NCBI GenBank assembly: GCA_002007465.1
Contig: LNAC01000103.1
Location: 600,177-664,176 of the forward strand
DNA: 64,000 nt
Reading direction: 5' to 3'
Source of the DNA: Ailurus styani
Lineage: Eukaryota > Chordata > Mammalia > Carnivora > Ailuridae
Numbering within the stretch: position 1 is the first letter of the stretch; every line of letters begins with the position of its first letter. Shown piece after piece: positions 24,123-34,644 of this stretch. The notes below the pieces were generated by a model that searched no databases, was not told the DNA's origin, and worked only from the letters and a program-made list of their open reading frames with translations. Both the position numbers and the translations under genes were made by a program.

Positions 24123-24303
24123 AGGAGAGGACAGTCAATGATACCGTAATAGTGATGTAATGGGACAGATAGTAGCTATACTTGTGCTGAACGTAGCATA
24201 ATGTATAAACTTGTCAAATCACTAAAATGTATAACTGAAACTAATGTAACATTGTGTGTCAATGACACTCAAATAAAAAATAAATAGAAATCAGGCTACT
24301 TTG

Positions 24304-24470
24304 AGTAATCCCAAAGAGCATGATTGCTGGATAATATGGTAAGAGTATTTTCAGTTTCGTAAAAAACTGCCAAATTGTCTTACAGAGTGGCTGTAACATT
24401 TTGCATTACCATCAGCAATGAATGAGAGTTGCTGTTGCTCTACATCCTTTCTCCAGCATCTGCTACTGCT
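24304..24470 (-). mobile_element. Old LINE-1 (L1M) ORF2 C-terminal piece, antisense
   Basis: 'gagcatgattgctggataat', 'aactgccaaattgtcttaca', 'gtaacattttgcattaccat', 'gcaatgaatgagagttgctg' are the antisense of the L1 ORF2 C-terminus. It follows directly on the right TSD of the 19-24 kb L1. It is the part missing from the antisense L1M at about 18630. Confidence 0.8.
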
Positions 24471-24519
24471 AGCCTTCTTTGGTTACAACTTTTATATGAT
24501 TCCATTTTCTTTCATCTCT

Positions 24520-26150
24520 TAGTCTATCAATTGTACTTCTTTTAAAATTTTTAAGTAGCTGCTCTAGATTTTTCCATATATATTTGTAACTAATCTTACA
24601 CCACCTATTGCAAAGTAGTTACTTTATAATACAGTATTCCCAATTCTCTCTCCCCTCTCTTAATACATTGCTGTTCTTTAATTTTATACATACACCACAA
24701 TTGCCTAATAGAATTGCTATTATTTCTCTCTACAGTTGTCTAGAATAAGAAACATAAACATTTTAATTTTGTTTATTCCTTCTCTGATGCTCTCCTTTAC
24801 ATGGATCCAAGTTTCTGACCTATGTAATTTTCCTTCTCCCTGAAGAATTTATTTTACTATTTCTTGCCAGGCAATTCTGCTGGCAGAAAATTCTCTTAGT
24901 TGTTGCTTGAGAAAGTCTTTACTTCTTCACTTTTGAAGAATAATTTCACTGGGTGCAGAATTCTGGATTCCCTTTTTTTTTCCTTTCAACATTATATTTT
25001 ACTCCACCCTCTTCTTGCTGGCATCACTTTCTGATGAGAAGGCTGATATATTCTTTTTTAAGTAAAGTATGCACCCCTTGCCCTCCTCTGACTCCTTGCA
25101 GGATTTTTTTCACTTTGACTGTATGTCTAGATGCAGATTTTTTGGCGTTTATTGTGCTTGGTATTCTTAAGAGCCTCAGATCTGTGGTTTAGTGTCTGTC
25201 ATTAGTTTTGAAAAATTCTCATCCATTATTGCCTCAAATATTTTTTATGTTCCTTCTCTCTTTTTTTTCCTTCTGCTACTTCTATATATAAGTATATTAT
25301 ACCTTTGTAATCGTCACATAGTTCTTGGATATTTTTTTCCATTTTTTATATACATGTAAGTTTAGAAAGTTTCTATGGACAGACATATAGTTCAGCAAAT
25401 TGATTCTTTATTCATATGTGCCCAGTCTACTGACAAGACTAACAGAGGTATTTTTCATTACTCTTATAACAATTTTTTATGTCTAGCTTTTATTTTTGAT
25501 TCTTCCTTCTGCTTTCATTAAATCTCTTCTTACATGCAGCATAACTTTTCTTGAGGGTTCTTAATATGTTATTCATAGTTCTTTTAAAATTCCTATCTGA
25601 GAATTCAAGAAAAACAGTTCTAACAGATTCAGAGATGTTTGCTTTGTCTACACAGTTTTTACTTGACCTTTAACATGTCATTTAAATTTTTGTTGAAAGC
25701 TGAACATGAAGTATCGAGGAATAGGACTTGGAGTAATTTGGTGCTTTTTGTCAGGTTTTATGTGACTAGGGCTGGGAACTAAGCTGTGTTTCATGCATGA
25801 TATTGCTATAGGTGCCAGAGGCTTTGGTTTCTTATGGTTTCTTGTTTTTCGTTTTGTTTTGTTTTTCCTCCCCTGTTGTCCTTGGGTTTCCTTAAGAACC
25901 CCTTTTAAAATAGGGTCTGTGTTTTATATACTCTAAGCTGTAATCCACTGTTCTTATTCTATAGTCCAATTATGGTCTCCAATGTGCTCAGCTTTTGGCA
26001 AGCTGGACTATCTCTGACTATACATATTTACCTCTCCAGATCTTGAGGTGGTAGTTTGCCTTGTGACCTCAATTCTCTGAGGGACCTATGAAAAATCATT
26101 GATTTTTACTTTGTTCACTTTTTTCCTCATTGTGACAATGAGAACTCTGA
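24520..26150 (-). mobile_element. Old LINE-1 (L1M/HAL1 type) ORF1 and 5' region, antisense
   Basis: Antisense landmarks in the expected order: 'aagtagctgctctagatttt' (24554), 'ccttctccctgaagaattta' (24831), 'tttcactgggtgcagaattc' (24943), 'ttcttaagagcctcagatct' (25164), 'gcccagtctactgacaagac' (25420), 'gttgaaagctgaacatgaag' (25693), and 'tgacttccaagctcttcaca' (26139). No open frame. ORF2 is nearly absent between this and 24470, so it could be a HAL1 or a deleted L1. Confidence 0.65.
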
Positions 26151-26254
26151 CTTCCAAGCTCTTCACATGTTGGAGTTGATACTAGAAATCTCCCCAATGA
26201 ACGCTTTTGAAGCCAGCATAATTTTGACATCAAAACAGAGTAGGAAAGTATGAG

Positions 26255-26378
26255 GAAGGAAACCTGTAAGTCAAAGTGGCCTGCAAAACTGTGAGATATA
26301 ATAAAATATATTGTTTTAAGCCACCATCTTTTAGAGGATTTTGTTATGAAGCAATAATTAACCAAAATACCAACGTAT
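26255..26378 (+). repeat. MLT1-like LTR 3' end (ERVL-MaLR)
   Basis: 'aaaactgtgagatataataa' then 'tgttttaagccacca' then 'gattttgttatgaagcaa' fits the 3' end of MLT1-type LTRs, which normally read 'actgtgagaaataaatttct..' in this order. Only the last about 100 bases are legible. It is an old, non-coding LTR piece. Confidence 0.45.
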
Positions 26379-26780
26379 AAAGGTATGTAATTAGAATTAA
26401 CAAAAGAGTTTGGTAAAATTGCTGGATACAAATCAATACAGAAAATCAATGAAGTTCTATACATCAACTGTAATAAGAAAATGTGACTACAAAATATTCT
26501 TTAAAATAGTAACAAAACATAAAGAGCATTCAGATAAATATAACAAAAGATATATAAGCCTTTTTATAAAAAACATTAAAAATTTACTGAAAATGAATAA
26601 TGAAGACTTACTTGGTGGAGAAATACATTATTAACTGTGAAAACTCAGTATCCTAAAGATATCAATCTTTTCAACCTACAGGGAATTACTAAAATCCCCC
26701 ATCAAAATACTTAAACTTTTTGGTGGAAATTGCTTAGTAAATTTAATAATAAAAATGAAAGAACCATAAGAAATAAAAAA
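26379..26780 (+). mobile_element. LINE-1 ORF2 fragment, sense, diverged
   Basis: 'gagtttggtaaaattgctgg', 'tacaaatcaatacagaaaat', 'gaagttctatacatcaactg' and later 'aaaatttactgaaaatgaat' follow the L1 RT region just after the catalytic box. Highly decayed, ended by a SINE at 26782. Confidence 0.65.
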
Positions 26781-26781
26781 G

Positions 26782-26973
26782 GGGGCACCTGGGTGGCTCA
26801 GTTGATTGAGCTTGTTCCAACACTTGGTTTCAGCTGAGATGGTGATCTCAGGGTTGTAGGATCAAGCCCCAAGTTAGGCTCCACGCTGAGTGGAGTCTGC
26901 TAGTTTCTCTCGCCCTCTCCCTATGCCCTTCCTTACTTCATTAAATAAATCAATCTTAAAAGAAAAAAAAAAG
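26782..26973 (+). mobile_element. Carnivore tRNA-Lys SINE (older)
   Basis: Head 'ggggcacctgggtggctcag', an extended 'tgattgagcttgttccaa' region, 'gatctcagggttgtaggatc', and an AATAAA tail plus A-run. No clear TSD. Confidence 0.93.
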
Positions 26974-29900
26974 ACTAATTCATTCCTGCAAAAGAAGGAA
27001 AAGTTTTGGAGGTCTTCTCACTTTACTTGGAAAAAGTGGTGACTTTTTATTAGGCTATAATAAAGAAATCAAAGGAACCGTAGAATTGAGGAAGGAAGAT
27101 CTAAGACAGAGTTGGTAGAATGCACTTAAAACATGTTTGTCTCAGGTGTTCAATTCAGCCACTAAATCTCTCCTGCCCCTGATTCACGCTCTGCTCTCAT
27201 TTAGTTTCTGGTAGAAACCTAAATTTCTATTAGTTGTTTTTCAAGACAAGAGTGTTTTGGCTACCAATTTACTGCGGGGAATACTCAAGGTCATTGAGAG
27301 TTACACATAGCTATTATGAACAAGGTAGAAGAAAAACATTTTTTTACTTTGAACATGTGAGGTCATATTAGTAAACATTTCCAAGCTTGAAGTAGAGATC
27401 TTGGCTTTTGCCCCAATGCTACAATGTTCTAACTTAGTGTTTACAGAAATGTTCTTATCAGAAAACTGTGAGAGAAGAATCACCCTTTCCTGTTCTCAAC
27501 TTATTGTTTACTCCTTTGTTTAGAAAATGAGTATATTCAGAAGCACAGGTATATTCCATGTAACACTGAATAAGAGGGGAGGAAGTGGTAGAAGGTGGGA
27601 AGCAGGTTTGGTTTTTCTTAGAGTATTTGAGTATTAAAGGCTTCTTTTCCCCATTAAGTCATATTGATTCATTTTTAAAGAAGTAACCACTAAAGTTAAC
27701 TGATGTAAGTCAGAATTCAAGGCTATATATATACTTAAATATTTAAAATAGTATAAACACTAGTTGTGTTCAAAATTTCAATGTTTGATCACAAATAAAG
27801 AATCTGAATGGTTACATCTTAAAATCCAACATGTGAAATCGTTGGAAGATATTTGATTACTTATAAAAAAGGCCAATAAAATTCCAACCTCTTCTTTATC
27901 ACTGATAATAGAGGAATTAGTTGATGTGCTGAAAGGAAATTAGATGCAGTACAACTTACATAGATTTCCTAGTAGATTACATGTTATTTATTTTCTTATT
28001 GGTTTAAAATAAAGTTCAACTATTTGTAGGCATTGTCTACAACTTCCCCCTCCTCCAATTTTTGGCAGGTCATCACACTGACACTTGTAGAAACGTGTTA
28101 TGCTCATTGGTACTTACCAATGTAGCACACATCACAAAACACAAAGAGTTTTAAAAATCTGAGATGGCACTGCAGTTGAATTCAGTAAATTTCACTTAAA
28201 ACATTTTTTAGTATATATATTTTTTCATAATTTGTACTTGCATAATTTTGAAACTTACAAATATTTGGCAAAGACACTTGCATTTGTTAAAGTAGCCCCA
28301 ACCCCATGCATACCTAACCAGGACTGAACAAATACTCCAAGTGTCTTCATAACTGGTCATTGGGGTCATTCCAATTGGAAAACAAAACTTCAGATGCTAT
28401 TTCCTTTACCTAAGCTAATTGCAAACAAATGTTCCTTTTGTCAGAAAGGGGAAAGGGGAAAAAAATGTTAAGCCCAGTGGAAAATAATCTTTCTGTGTTT
28501 GGTGCTAGTGTCTGGCAACCAAGGTAATCCAGAGCTTTCACTCTTCCTTTTGGTTCTTCTCAATCAGGATTGCCTACGCATAAATTACTTTACTACTAAT
28601 TCAACTTCAACTGAATTTATCTTGAGGATATCTAATAACTAGAATTTATCTTGGGTACTAGGGGTCATAATGCTTCTCATTATTGTTATTCCCATGTCTG
28701 TTGCTTAAGAGGAAATGCAAGGCAGCCCCAGGAACTCAAGCTGCTGTCCTGACAGTCTTCCAGAAGAACAATAAGATACAAAAAGTCAGAGGGAGGAAAA
28801 TGCCCAGTTTACTAATAGAACTTCCCACACAGAAAAGAAGCCACTATGAAAAAGTTGATTTGAGCCCTTAAGCCGCACAGGGAAAAGACTCAGAGCCCAC
28901 TAAAGAAAGGAAGCCCAATAAATACAAAGAACAAGCTGCTTTATTCTTTATTTCATACTTGCATTACCAAGTGCCTATTCTGAGCTTGTTTTCTGTTTGA
29001 AACGCCTTGAGGGTTAGGGAACTATTCACCACTGTATTAATTGGTAAAGTTAAGTCACTTGCCCGCTGCATTTGCTATAACACCCACATTCTCTGCAAAG
29101 CCATTGGCCACCTGTACTCAGCATGTTCTCACACATGGTCATTAACTCTGAAAACTAATGCAAGCCAAACAAAGCCTGAGGAATAAATGGGTTGCCATAA
29201 GAAAACAATTAAAAAGTCACCTGTTGTGAAAAGACATATTTAATCAAACCTGGGCAAAGAGACCACCCAAGATGAAACAGAAGTTTTTCTACCAGTCTGG
29301 TATTTACAATACAGGTGCATTTTTGTGAATGAGTGATTGTGATGAAAATGTATTTAGTTGATATGTGTGAAAACTAAGAATAAATGTTCTTGATATAATA
29401 AATATCTGATTAGTTTGTACTTTATTTATCAATATTAAGAATCTATTTTTTTCTTAAGGTAGCAAAAGTAAATTATGTTTTACACAAATTTGATCATTAA
29501 TGATACTGTGAAATGTCTGCAATTCCTGATTAGACTTACTGTATTCATCAAGATTTGGGTTATAAATTATATTAAAATGTAAAAGACAAATTCTTTCTCC
29601 ATTTAGAAACAAATAATCATGGTGAAAATACCTTTATACTACTTCTAAACATTCCAACTGATCATTTTTTCCTCAAAATAGTTACTTAAAATGCAGTCTT
29701 TTAGATTTCAAATAATAAACATTTGTTAAACATTTCAAAAGGATTAAAATTACTGCATCATAATTAAACTTTCTGTCACTAAATTTTACATTTCTAAAAT
29801 TAATGGAGGATTTATCAGAATGCTTTATAACAAAGACTAAGTCCATGCTAGAAGATATGATTTGTATTGAATGCCTTGGGAAGAAAATAATCACATACTT

Positions 29901-30237
29901 TCATTCAGATACGAAAACACATATTAAAAAACAGAATATGCATTTGTTGTCAAAAGGTTAATTTAATGATATCAAGGAATATATTAACTTATAATATTAA
30001 ATCAAATATCACCATCAATGTCAGCTAATTTCCCACTTAAAAATGGCTAGAGCAAAATTATATGATGGAAATGATAAATCATTACTGTCCCTATTCTAAT
30101 AATTTTATTCAAAACTATTCTTAATACCACTTGCTTCACAGAGATTTTATGCAGAACTTGAATGTTTTGTCTAAAACTATAGAAAAGCAACAGAAAAAAT
30201 TTGGACTTGAGTTCCATATCTTTAAAATGGGAAAAAA
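26974..30237. other. Long unique-looking AT-rich stretch
   Basis: No SINE, LINE or gene is recognisable over more than 3 kb. The short open frames (27301-27483 -, 28683-28871 +, 29682-29894 -) lack family resemblance or splice context. Because it is repeat-poor compared with its surroundings, it is the best place in this half of the window to look for conserved non-coding elements. Confidence 0.4.
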
Positions 30238-30286
30238 TGTGTGTGCGTGTGTGCGTGCGTGCGTGTGTGTGTGTGTGTGTGTGTGT
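30238..30286. repeat. (GT)n microsatellite with GTGC interruptions
   Basis: GT units with 'gtgcgtgcgtgcgtg' interruptions, then about 11 pure GT units. It recurs partly at 30328-30352 because of the duplicated contig end. Confidence 0.93.
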
Positions 30287-30394
30287 AGTCACTATAGAAT
30301 GCAAAGTGGTTAAGAACATAGAGGGANCGTGCGTGTGTGTGTGTGTGTGTGTGTAGTCACTATAGAATGCAAAGTGGTTAAGAACATAGAGGGA
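30258..30394. other. Single-N join between two direct copies (assembly artefact)
   Basis: 30258-30326 and 30328-30394 are the same sequence apart from a 2-nt GT length difference, separated by one N at 30327. Both end 'gaacatagaggga'. Best explained as overlapping contig ends that were not merged. The minus-strand frame 30047-30433 that crosses it is not real. Confidence 0.88.
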
Positions 30395-30590
30395 CTGGGT
30401 CAAAAGTTGCCATTTAGAAGCTGTGTGATGCAAGCAACTTTCTTAAGCTATTTGTGCCACACTTTGCTCATCTGTAAAATGGGGATAATATTAACACCTA
30501 CCTGATAAAAATGTGAGATTCAATTATTAAATATGTGTCAGGTGCTGTACAGGCTAAGTGCTACTTATTAGTAATTGATGATGTTACTTT
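30367..30590 (+). repeat. MIR SINE, sense
   Basis: 'aagtggttaagaacatagag', 'gccatttagaagctgtgtga', 'ctcatctgtaaaatggggat', 'acacctacctgataaa', 'caggtgctgtacaggctaag' in MIR order. Its first bases also occur at 30300-30326 in the duplicated copy. Confidence 0.85.
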
Positions 30591-31100
30591 TGTTTCACAT
30601 TTCTTGGGTTTCTGACAATTCAAGAGATAAAGCATATAAAATCTTGTAATGTCCAAAGCACTTCTTTATCTAATTCATGATATTATCAGATATTAAAAAT
30701 GTTTAAATGATGTACTATACATCGACTAACTGAACATAATAAAAATGTTTTCATGATTTTGAACTTGAATCAGCCTTTCAAAAGCAAAGATCATTCATAA
30801 ACATAATGCTTAATGAATTATAGCAATTAATTTACTATAAATGAGATAGCAAGAGGTGGCAACTGTGTTTTAGAATATCTGAGAAGTGCAAGTACAAAAC
30901 AGAATGATGTTTACTACTTTTACCTTTTATAGAGGCTTCGTAGGCCACTCAAGTTCTTTCCGTTATTGTCTTCCACTCTAATTAAAGGACATATAGTGAT
31001 ATATTACAGATATTCCATAGACCTTAACCTCGCTATGTCTAAAACTGCCCTTACAAACTTTCTTTTTGAAGTTTGTTTACTATATTGCTTATAGTAGGTT
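30591..31100. other. Unclassified AT-rich sequence
   Basis: Nothing recognised. Confidence 0.4.
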
Positions 31101-31223
31101 TCACACTTTAAAATTATCTTCAACAATTACTATTTAATACATTTCATCTGCCACAGTTTCAACCTGTACATTTACTTCATCACATGTTCCTGTGTGTTCT
31201 ACCTTCTGAACAGCTCTTGGATN

Positions 31224-31484
31224 CCTTTTTTTTTTTTTTAAGATTTTATTTATTCATTTCACAGAGGGAGAGAGATCACAAGGAGNNNNNNNNNNNNNNN
31301 NNNNNNNNNNNNNNNNNNNNNNNNNNNNNNNNNNNNNNNNNNNNNNNNNNNNNNNNNNNNNNNNNNNNNNNNNNNNNNNNNNNNNNNGAGCAGGGAGCCC
31401 CGATGCGGGCCTCGATCCCAGGACCCTGAGATCATGACCTGAGCCGAAAGCAGAGGCTTTAACCCACTGAGCCACCCAGGTGCC
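31224..31484 (-). mobile_element. Carnivore tRNA-Lys SINE, antisense (young), containing a gap
   Basis: Poly-T start, 'aagattttatttattcattt', gap, then 'ctcgatcccaggaccctgag', ending 'gccacccaggtgcc'. A 12-nt TSD 'cagctcttggat' lies at 31211-31222 and 31485-31496. A single N (31223) sits exactly at the left TSD/SINE junction and the 102-N gap fills the middle, so the SINE clearly broke the assembly. Confidence 0.95.
31286..31387. other. Assembly gap (102 N) inside the SINE
   Basis: Comparison with the other young SINEs here suggests that only about 40-50 bases should be missing, so the stated gap length is probably an estimate that is too large. The translations through it (31184-31429, 31254-31475) are meaningless. 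Confidence 0.97.
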
Positions 31485-32060
31485 CAGCTCTTGGATACTT
31501 TTTATTTCCTTTTTCTGTTACCTTGGTTCAGGCCCTTATCATCCTTTGTGCTGAACTATTATGAGAGTTCACCACTTATTCTCTCAAACTTTGGCCTAGT
31601 TCTCTTAAGTCTGTCTTACACACTTTCAGAATGACTTCTCTAACATGCAAACTTACCATAAATCAGCATTTTATAAAGGGCTTTGCGTGACCTCATCTTG
31701 GCTTTACTCCTCTCCCCTCCCCTCTCCTTCCCTCCCTTCCCTCCTGCCACATCAAACTGTTAGCCACTCTTGGGAAGCACCCATTTCCTTCTGTGACTTT
31801 ATGCTTTTGCATTGTTCCTTCTACCTGGCATATTCTTCCTTTCATTAAATAATGGATTCTACTCATCCTTCATAAACCAGATTAGTGTCATCTCCTTTTC
31901 AGATTTTCCCTTGACATCCCAGGAGACACCATTCCTTCTTCCTCTGTCCCAATGCAGTGGCATATCCTCACTTCTAGGATTTATTACATTGTATTGAAAA
32001 TTGTTTTTATTTTTCTACCATTAAACTAGAAGCTGCATTAAGACAGATTTTTGTCTGTTT

Positions 32061-33499
32061 CTTAATGTATTTTTCCTTTAAGGTTATCAAATTTTAATTT
32101 CTTCTGCAAGGGAAATTTTAAAAAATTCTACCATTTAGTATAGCCATTATGTTATAAAATGAGGACTGTTTTTACACCAAGAGTTGGAAGTACACTTAGT
32201 AAAAATTCATAATATTATGTATAAAATAATATGTACATAATATTATGTATATTCATAATATGCAAAATTTTGATTGTTTGTGACATCATGTAAAACCATT
32301 CTCATTGACTAGTAGATATTCAGGGATTTGCTCTTGGGAACCACTGATTAGATATACTAGTTTTAACTCAGGTTCAAGAATAATTGAAAGGGAATCCAAG
32401 AACTTACCTATGTGGTTATTTGGGGATGCTGTACACTTAGCATGGGGCCAGGGGGCTGAATACCCTTAATTAATATCCACTGAGTGAATGAACGTGTTAA
32501 GAATGACCAGTTAGTTAATTCCTGTAATTCGTGGGAGGATGCATCTTTACATCAAGATCAAGTTATAGGTGATTATTTCCAATCCTATCTTTTGCTTCTT
32601 CTCTGTCTTCCCTTTTGTTTTCCTTATTTTACTTCATGTTTCTCCTCCTTTCTTCCCTATAGTTAATCAATTTTTATACTGAAAAAATATTTTTCTTTAA
32701 CCTAAAAATATTTACTAATATTGCAGAATTTTTGTCTTATGTTCATTTTATACCAAATAAGCAGAGATGTTATTTCGTATCTGTTCATAAATGATATTAC
32801 TGTTTTTGTTTATTGTCATAAAAGTCAGGTATTTACTCTTGGGATAACTTTATATATGTGGCTACATCATATGTATTATTTAATGATTCTAAGAAAAGGA
32901 CAGATCGTAATTTCTGATTTCCAAAAGAAGAAGGAAAAAAACACCTGAGCCTTAGAGATCAGTTGTAATTCTTATCTCGCTCTGGAATGTCTAGATTCTG
33001 ATCTGAGTTAAATAACAAAGAGTAAAGAGAGTTGTTTGATCTCTTCTTGTTCAAGCTTATTCGTCCCTAAATATGGGAAAATAAAGTTCCTTTCAATCTT
33101 TCTCAAGGGTAAGTTACTGAGCAGATGCATATTTTGGACTTCTCGGAAGAATCAACAATAAGAATGATAATAATACTAAAGATAATAGTGGCATTATCAT
33201 AAAATATTGAGGTCTCATCAAGATATTGTTTAACTAAAGCCCATGCATAGTTCAAAGAATCATTTTACACTGTTTTACTATTATCTGGTTATTATTAGTT
33301 GTGAATAGTCTCAAACAACAGCCTAACTGAAGAAGGAATTTAATCTGGATCAGTTGCGATCAGGCAAAAATGTCTTCGGGATGAAAGAATGTATTCTATG
33401 TTCGTAGTGTCTTCCCTTGAGGGTTTTCTATCACAATTTTTTCTTGAATCATGATTTTAAGAGACTCAGAGTCTACCAAACAATTCAAATTGAAATAAA
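32061..33499. other. AT-rich sequence with a small palindromic repeat
   Basis: No gene or named repeat. At 32205-32262 the text 'cataatattatgtat' occurs twice (about 32209 and 32237), each containing the palindrome 'acataatattatgt' or a near copy. Confidence 0.4.
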
Positions 33500-33740
33500 A
33501 GTGGAAAAAGAAAGTTGCTGTCCTGTTTCTCCTCTGGCTCTGAGAAAATGCCGAGGGATCAGGAGCAGCAGCAGAGACCACCAGCGAAGAACAGCTGTCT
33601 TGTGAAACAGCAGGAAGGAGGTGCTCCAGGAAGGACAGGAGGGACCCCAAAGAGAGGTCTGTAACATGAAAGGGCGTGTGTCTGGAGGGCGAAAGGCAGG
33701 ATGACTGTGAACTTCTGAAACTGGTAAGTAAACTGGCATG
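33500..33740. other. GC-richer block with a strong splice-donor-like site
   Basis: 33520-33715 is clearly richer in G and C than its surroundings. It ends with 'gaaactggtaagtaaactgg', a good donor match (GTAAGT at 33723-33728). Open frames exist on both strands (33396-33773 - is the longest, 125 codons, Ser/Leu-rich), but none resembles a known family. It may be an untranslated exon, part of an old LTR, or nothing. Confidence 0.25.
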
Positions 33741-34447
33741 GTGACATAAAATCAGAAAACACTCCAGATACATTAACCAGACACAGAAATGTCCAAAGGA
33801 AATGCAACTCCAATTTAGAATATTCTTTAACTGCTCTTAACTAAACATCTGCAAAATGTTTTTTAAGTGAATGTTAAAAGTCGTCAGACACCAGTATTCC
33901 CTTTAGTTAATATTTTCACGAATATTCATGGCTAGCGAAACAAAATGCATTACTTTTGTATTTCCACTGATGATGACTGGTGGTTCTCATGCACCATCTA
34001 TATTAGGTAAAATCTTTGCCTCTTCCCAACACATGCTCACCACTTAGCTTTTTTTTTTAATTTTTAAAATCTCTTCTTAAAATGCTGCTCAAAGCATCTT
34101 CTTTCTATTGCCTTTCACCATGATCCTCATTCTCTGATGGGTAACCCCATCGCTTATTTTATGAAGCTCTGTCCAGCTGCCCCGGTTCTGTTTCCATACC
34201 CAATATATTCCTGTCCCACATATTTTCATGTGTGTTTGGGGCATATTTTATCATCTTCACTGAATTTCAATTTGTCATTAAATCAAGTGGTTTCATATGA
34301 CCATTTTATTTGAAGATATACTGCATCTTTTCCTTTGTTTAGTGCGTGGTCACTTATGTGTTCCTGAGACTTCGCTGGGCTTTTTAAAATGCAGTCCCAT
34401 ACTTTAAGGAGTTTGTTCTCAATGTTGTAGATAACTCTTCTATAGGT
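33741..34447. other. Unclassified sequence
   Basis: Nothing recognised. Confidence 0.4.
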
Positions 34448-34644
34448 AAGTGTTTCCATGCTTTGTTCTTAAAATATACTCATTGAAACACACATGCATT
34501 TATATCCATGTTTCACTACTTTCTCATATATTTGGTAGCAAACATNAAGTGTTTCCATGCTTTGTTCTTAAAATATACTCACTGAAACACACATGCATTT
34601 ATATCCATGTTTCACTACTTTCTCATATATTTGGTAGCAAACAT
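34448..34644. other. Single-N join between two 98-bp direct copies (assembly artefact)
   Basis: 34448-34545 and 34547-34644 are identical except one base ('actcattgaaac' against 'actcactgaaac'), separated by N at 34546. The duplicated peptide in the frame 34450-34650 follows from this and is not a real repeat protein. Confidence 0.9.

Larger units (their letters stand above)
19165..24288 (+). mobile_element. Near-complete LINE-1 with 15-nt TSD, carrying two SINEs
   Basis: A perfect TSD 'aatcaggctactttg' lies at 19150-19164 and 24289-24303. The element runs from a 5'UTR-like region (19165-19780) through ORF1 remains, ORF2 from about 20933, and a 3'UTR ending 'cactcaaataaaaaataaat'. ORF2 has internal loss: about 23460 jumps from 'gaaggtatcacaactcctgc' directly to 'aatggaatattacacagcc', omitting roughly 1 kb. 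SINEs at 23608 and 23921 sit in its 3'UTR. All frames are broken, so it is inactive. Confidence 0.9.
31101..32060 (+). mobile_element. LINE-2 (L2) 3' part, sense, interrupted by a SINE
   Basis: Landmarks of the L2 3' region: 'ggttcaggcccttatcatcc' (31528), 'agaatgacttctctaacatg' (31628), 'ttccttctacctggcatatt' (31815), 'cctcttctcaggatttcc'-like text at 31890, 'aaactagaagctgcattaag' (32023). The open frames 31645-31848 and 31812-31997 are products of the CT-rich L2 strand. L2 has been inactive for a very long time in placental mammals. A SINE splits it at 31222/31485. Confidence 0.7.

Noticed and set aside
30047..30433. 128-codon minus-strand frame with His-Thr repeats
   Set aside because: Translation of the GT microsatellite across an assembly join.
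31645..31997. Two plus-strand frames of 67 and 61 codons
   Set aside because: Translations of the L2 3' region.
33396..33773. 125-codon minus-strand frame
   Set aside because: Ser/Leu-rich, overlapped by two other minus-strand frames of similar length and a plus frame; no recognisable domain or conserved start, so not called as a gene.
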